Source: Panopea generosa
Lineage: Eukaryota > Mollusca > Bivalvia > Adapedonta > Hiatellidae
Assembly: GCA_029582155.1 (NCBI GenBank)
Contig: CM055900.1
Coordinates: forward strand, 43,583,624 to 43,647,623
Length of the DNA stretch: 64,000 bases
Reading direction: 5' to 3'
Position 1 is the first letter of the stretch. Each line of letters opens with the position of its first letter. The position numbers and the translations under genes are program-made. The notes below the pieces were generated by a model. It worked only from the letters and a program-made list of their open reading frames with translations. It was not told the origin of the DNA and did no database searches. Positions 59,766 through 64,000 of this stretch are shown here, one piece after another.

Positions 59766-61195
59766 TTAAAGGGAATATATCAGGAAAAATATGCCACGAA
59801 TGTGTTAAAATTAAATCTATTTTTAAGATTAATTACATCTCATTATCGTTATTAAATAAAATCTGAATGCTTTGGTATGTCAAATCCACCAAAACATGAC
59901 AAAGTCGATATTTAAATTGGAGTGGTAAACTTTAAACGAAATACCCATTCTAAAAGTAGACAGCACTTAAATACTGCTTGACGTTATTTGGACTATTTCT
60001 GAGATGGAACAAATTTTATAAACCTTCATAACAGATAAAATCAAAATCAAATCACGTGACTCATTTAATACGTCAGAAAAAATGTTGCACTATGAGGCGG
60101 GAAATCTATTTTAGTCTAATCTAGGCGAGTAGCCCAAGTTAGGAAATCTCCTTTTATCCCTGCCCAGTCGAAGGCAAATATGGTAATGGTCTCCGTCCGT
60201 TCGTGCGTGCGCCCCTAACACTTTTGTCCGGAGCATAACTACAAAACTTTTATTGAATCTGCACACAATGACAGAGGACATTGAGGGGAAGTGCAGTGTA
60301 CAAAACCCTAACTCTACCTTGCTTATTATTTTTAACTATCTCCCTTTATTAAATTTAATTGTCTGGAGCATAATTCCAAAACTATTCAATCGATTTTGTT
60401 GAATCTTCACACACTGACAGAGGGCATTGAGATGAAGTGTAGTATATAAGAACCATAACTGTACCTTGCTTACTTTTTCAATTATATCCCTTTATTAATT
60501 TACACTTTTGTCCGTAGCATAACTCCAAAACTATTGAAGGGATTTTGTTGAATCTTCACGAACTAGCTCTACCATACTCATTGTTTTTAATTATCTACCT
60601 TTATTATACTTACTATGCTTGTCCGAAACATAACTAAAAAAAATATTCAAGGGGTTTAGTTGACATTTCTCACAATTATAGGGGACTTTGAGAGGAAGTA
60701 CGGTGTGCAAGAACCATAACTCTTTCTTCTGTCTTTACATACGAATTCCCCGTGTTATTATATTTGATTATGCTAATCCGGAACATAACTCAATAAGTGT
60801 TCAAGGGATTTAGTGGATATTTCACACAATGATAAAGGACATTGAGAAGTGCAGTGTGTAGGGAGCATAACTCTTCCTTCTGTCTTAGCAGAATTATTCC
60901 CTTTTGTATCTTTCCCTTGTTTGGAGCATACCATGAAAAGTTTTAAATTGAATGCTTTGGAACGGCATTTAATGATAGAGATCACTGACAGGAAGTGGAC
61001 AGTATAAGAATTTGCATCGGCGGTGGATTGGTTAGGTCAAACATGACTCTCTTGTCAATATATTATTTTTACATGTTTAACTAGATATCCTTTTAGCAAT
61101 ATGGTGTCAGTGAGTGTATATAGGCATGATCTATTTGGAAAATGTATGAACCCAATTTTATGTTTGAAAATTTTTGATAAATTCCCTTTAACATA
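59766..61195 (-). mobile_element. Interspersed repeat family F, copy 5 (minus, split by family E insert)
   Basis: 59766-60152 and 61056-61195 are the two halves (TTAAAGGGAATATATCAGGA ... AGGAAATCTCC, then ATATTATTTTTACATGTTTA ... GTGTCAGTGAG ... TTCCCTTTAA). Confidence 0.7.
60153..61055 (-). mobile_element. Hairpin-ended interspersed repeat, family E
   Basis: Minus orientation: starts ACAAGAGAGTC with a small stem GTCA-TGTT-TGAC. The core has about six units of 110-155 bp, each carrying a GGAGCATAACTCC-like block (plus strand at about 60229, 60361, 60510, 60621, 60777 and 60921). The 3' stem-loop TGCC-TTCGACTG-GGCA (60161-60176) is followed by GGGATAAAA. Inserted in repeat F copy 5. Confidence 0.7.
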
Positions 61196-61300
61196 CCAAG
61201 CATACTGAATTGTATACCCGAAGCACTTAGTTATAATTCTGTTTTAATAAGTATAATTGTTAAATGTTTTTGTGTTTAATTTAGAAAACAAGTATTATGT

Positions 61301-61758
61301 TCAATTATAAATGTATATTACAGCCGTCACAATATCTGATCCATGGATTTGTGACATCTTAATCTCTAAAGAGCAGAGCCAAATTTCTATCTTTTTACCG
61401 TGCAAAGGTTCTGCGTTACATTCCTTTTCCAGATAAATGTTTAACAATCCAAGCTCAAAAATCTCTTTGTTGTCGGAAAACTTTGTTGTCATGGTACGTT
61501 GTTACCCTCCTCGTAGTACTAAACGACCTTTTCGCAGATGCTGTGGAAACTGGTATTAATGCATGCAGCCACATTGGGATAGAGGTCTACGTTATTCAAT
61601 AAAATTGACTCCGCCAAACTGTCCGTTCTTTCGTCCGCATTTATCAACTTCCACCGTTGCTTCCACTTTCTACATTCGTTCTCAAACTCTTCTATATCAC
61701 CAATCACGTCTGTGATGAAATCTACATGGATATCATGAACCAACTTCAGTAACATCAT
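61301..61758 (-). pseudogene. Possible hAT-type transposase C-terminal remnant
   Basis: Two frames on the minus strand. 61519-61758 encodes FENECRKWKQRWK then ESILLNNVDLYPNVAACI, which resembles the stretch just before the hAT dimerisation domain (the DxxxYPN-type motif seen in THAP12/P52rIPK-like and DUF4371-type proteins). 61301-61492 has ELGLLNIYLEKE, which could match the segment after it. The hallmark ERSFS-type motif is not legible and a stop/frame break separates the two, so this is a decayed fragment at best. Confidence 0.45.
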
Positions 61759-61915
61759 TTTTTTAAATTTACATTTTTAAAATGTGTTTAACAATTTAAG
61801 TTTATACCGAAAAATGAAATATAATTAAAATGTATTTACTGCTATACGAGTACTTACTCAAGCAGTACTCAGCATTAAAATCTGTATTTTCTGCTATTAA
61901 GAATGGAGCAGCTTA

Positions 61916-62200
61916 TTTTACTCTTTGTTGTTAACTACGGCTATAAAACTAAAACACACTAGTGCTAAATAGACCCAATGTGCACATCTAGGAACTTTTA
62001 CGATTAATGTTTTACTCTTTGTTATTAATCACGGCTATAAAACAAAAACACATTAATGATAAATAGACCAAATATACACACCAAGGAACGTTTACGATTA
62101 TTGGTTTACTCTTTATTAGTAACTACGGCTATACAAAACAATGAACGTACTAGTGCTAAATAGACTAAACATTCACATCATTGGACCTTTTACCTTTATT
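61916..62200 (+). repeat. Three tandem copies of a 94-95-bp unit
   Basis: TTTTACTCTTTGTTNTTAAC, ACGGCTATAAAAC and TAAATAGACC recur from about 61916, 62010 and 62104. Confidence 0.85.
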
Positions 62201-62204
62201 GTTT

Positions 62205-63115
62205 ATCAAATATTCTCGAATAATGTTCGGATTTATATGACCTGTAAACATAGAGCATTCATACCTGTAACGTTATTTGTGGATAAGGTTTTGGAACGAG
62301 GAACTGCGCTTTGAAACGTTCGTTCGACCTTTTGCAGCAATTTTGATTCAATTTCTTATCTGAGAAGGTTCCATGATGGTAGATACATGTTGATTCTCCA
62401 ATATATACCCATATGTTTCAGATTGTACGCTTGGTCTGTGTTGTGGGTGACCAGCGAACACACGGGGACGTGATGGTTCGACACCAACACAAGCTGTCAG
62501 GGAGACGGTTTTGTCATATAATACACCCCATACTTCCATTCACCAGTTACGAGTACTAGTAATGCGGCTTCGACAAGATTGCAGGATTTACGTTGCAACA
62601 ACAAAGAGAGTGGTGCACATACGCTAACATATGTTAAACAGCAACTGAAGTCACGATGAAATCGAATATCAAAAAGCAAACAAACGCCACTACCATGAAA
62701 ACGGATAGAAATGTATGAGGGCATCCGCTCTAGCTGCCCATCTTGTCTCACAAAGTGACTGCAATTTCGTGCGTTTGTCCATTTCGTCACGACTTACAAG
62801 ATCTGCATTAAAATTGTTCTTAAATTCTAGCAGTCATTTTGCAGAATAGTTAAGATCGATGGCGATCTCTTAGACTTTGTCCATCATGTTTCGTGTATAT
62901 CGTTCTTTAGACGCACGAACGATCGCGAGATTAAGGCAGTGCGCCGTGTAGTAACTTTTATAAGGATTTAAATCTAAAGATGGCACCTGCTAGAAAATTT
63001 GAAAGTGTGTACACTCTCCCACTTTGGTTTAACAAACCAACGCGATCATTGTCAAACACGACCTAGCATTTATCGTCAAATACATCAATGTTTGGAGGAA
63101 TTTGAACATTCCGCC
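62205..63115. other. No recognisable gene
   Basis: Less AT-rich than its surroundings. Two minus-strand frames (62348-62539, 62497-62790) show no recognisable domain. Confidence 0.45.
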
Positions 63116-63118
63116 ATG

Positions 63119-63192
63119 TTTAAATCGAAACCGCAACCTCTGGCATGAGTGGCCCACATGAGTATTCTAACCACTACATTTCCGCCCCGCTT
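63119..63192 (-). mobile_element. tRNA-like SINE head, family S5
   Basis: Reverse complement: A-box-like ATGTAGTGGTTAGAATAC and B-box-like TTGCGGTTTCGATTT, with CTCATGCCAGAGGT shared with 44627. Confidence 0.55.
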
Positions 63193-63194
63193 CA

Positions 63195-63728
63195 TAAATT
63201 AAATTTAGTTAATTGCCGGATGCTGCCTTCCAGCGTTCTTATAATAAATAGAAATTAAAATTGTTTGTGTAATAATTAAATTGTTAATAAGTACGTGTCC
63301 CGAGAGTTATATTACTGTTCGTCCGTCTGTCTGTAGACATAACTATGTATATTCGTTATATCATATTTCGAACTAAATCATAAATCCCATTCTGAATTAG
63401 ATCAAGGCCTTGTAAATATGTAAGTCAGAAACTCAAGTAATCATTTATCTGATGAGTTCATTAAATGTGTCAACATGAAGTCTTCCCTGTGCTCTTTATT
63501 ATCAAACACGAGTATCTGATATAAACGAGGGTACACCGAAACGTACCTGGCCGTACATAACAAACAGTATACAATTTCATTCCCATTATTTTTCAACATA
63601 ATCACTTCTGACTTCAGTACGCTTGTTCCAGCGATGCTTTTAAATTTATAACCATAATTTGTCATCTCGGTAGAAGTGTTTTATTATTCCTCCAAAAGTG
63701 CTTCAACAGCACCAATGACGTCATTACA
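63195..63728. other. No recognisable feature
   Basis: Non-coding. The open frame at 63441-63665 (minus) has no recognised similarity. Confidence 0.45.
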
Positions 63729-63729
63729 C

Positions 63730-64000
63730 TATTTAAGGTAGCTCGCGGTGTTTCTATCTGACTTTTACAACTAGCGTAAATTATCAATAATCTATAATTT
63801 GTGCTACAAAGTCTAAGCTTTCGATTTAGCTCCCTTTATATTATAGTACCACAGTTGCTTACTAACGGCGCCCCCTATCGGTACATATTTTCGGATGATT
63901 TTTATTATTTTTCTTTTAATTCAATAATCGTTTTAAATAACATTTTTAAATTTCCTGTGATACGATTATTACTTTTATACTGATAGAATACAATTTGTGT
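63730..64000 (+). repeat. Interspersed repeat family G, copy running off the window
   Basis: TATTTAAGGTAGCTCGCGGT ... TATCTGACTTTT ... TTCCTGTGATACGATTATTA parallels 16991-17290. Confidence 0.6.

Noticed and set aside
63441-63665. Minus-strand open frame near the window end
   Set aside because: No family recognised and it lies in sequence with no other gene signals.

Overview
The window is AT-rich eukaryotic DNA dominated by repeats, from an invertebrate and most probably a bivalve mollusc. That guess rests on the repeat families: hairpin-ended interspersed repeats with minisatellite cores (similar to the pearl / Helentron-associated elements described in oysters), many tRNA-derived SINE heads, and TTAA-flanked miniature transposons. 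It is an inference, because no search was run.

One host gene is clearly recognisable. It is a TMEM64-like VTT-domain membrane protein on the minus strand with three coding exons: exon 1 at 40098-40766, exon 2 at 32028-32189 and exon 3 at 13595-13816. All junctions are phase 0 with GT/AG borders, and together they encode 350 residues. Intron 1 is about 7.9 kb and intron 2 about 18.2 kb, and both are packed with repeats.

Layout. 1-240: 3' end of a hairpin-ended repeat. About 860-3290: decayed LINE. 3.3-13.5 kb: SINEs, minisatellites and two hairpin-ended repeats, downstream of the gene. 13.6-40.8 kb: the TMEM64-like gene, with a 3-kb array of 33-bp units (26.6-29.6 kb) in intron 2 and an approximately 60-bp array (32.16-34.26 kb) in intron 1 that abuts and overlaps the exon 2 acceptor. 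42.0-44.2 kb: an L1/Tx1-like LINE with two younger elements nested in it. 45.0-46.9 kb: array of 28-bp units. 54.6-59.0 kb: array of 29-bp units. 59.8-61.2 kb: an interspersed repeat split by another hairpin-ended element. About 61.3-61.8 kb: possible remnant of a hAT-type transposase.

Most interesting signals. (1) The 60-bp intron 1 array looks like a tandem amplification of the intron 1/exon 2 border itself, giving about 20 decoy splice acceptors directly upstream of the real one, with one intact copy at its far end. (2) At least six interspersed repeats of different sequence share one architecture: a 5' start like ACAAGAG, a 5' stem-loop, a subterminal inverted repeat, a 140-190 bp tandem core, a 3' stem-loop with a CTTTGT or CTTCG loop, and an A-rich end. 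Paralogous empty sites are visible inside the window. (3) Nested TTAA and 8-bp-TSD miniature transposons have cleanly readable insertion borders.
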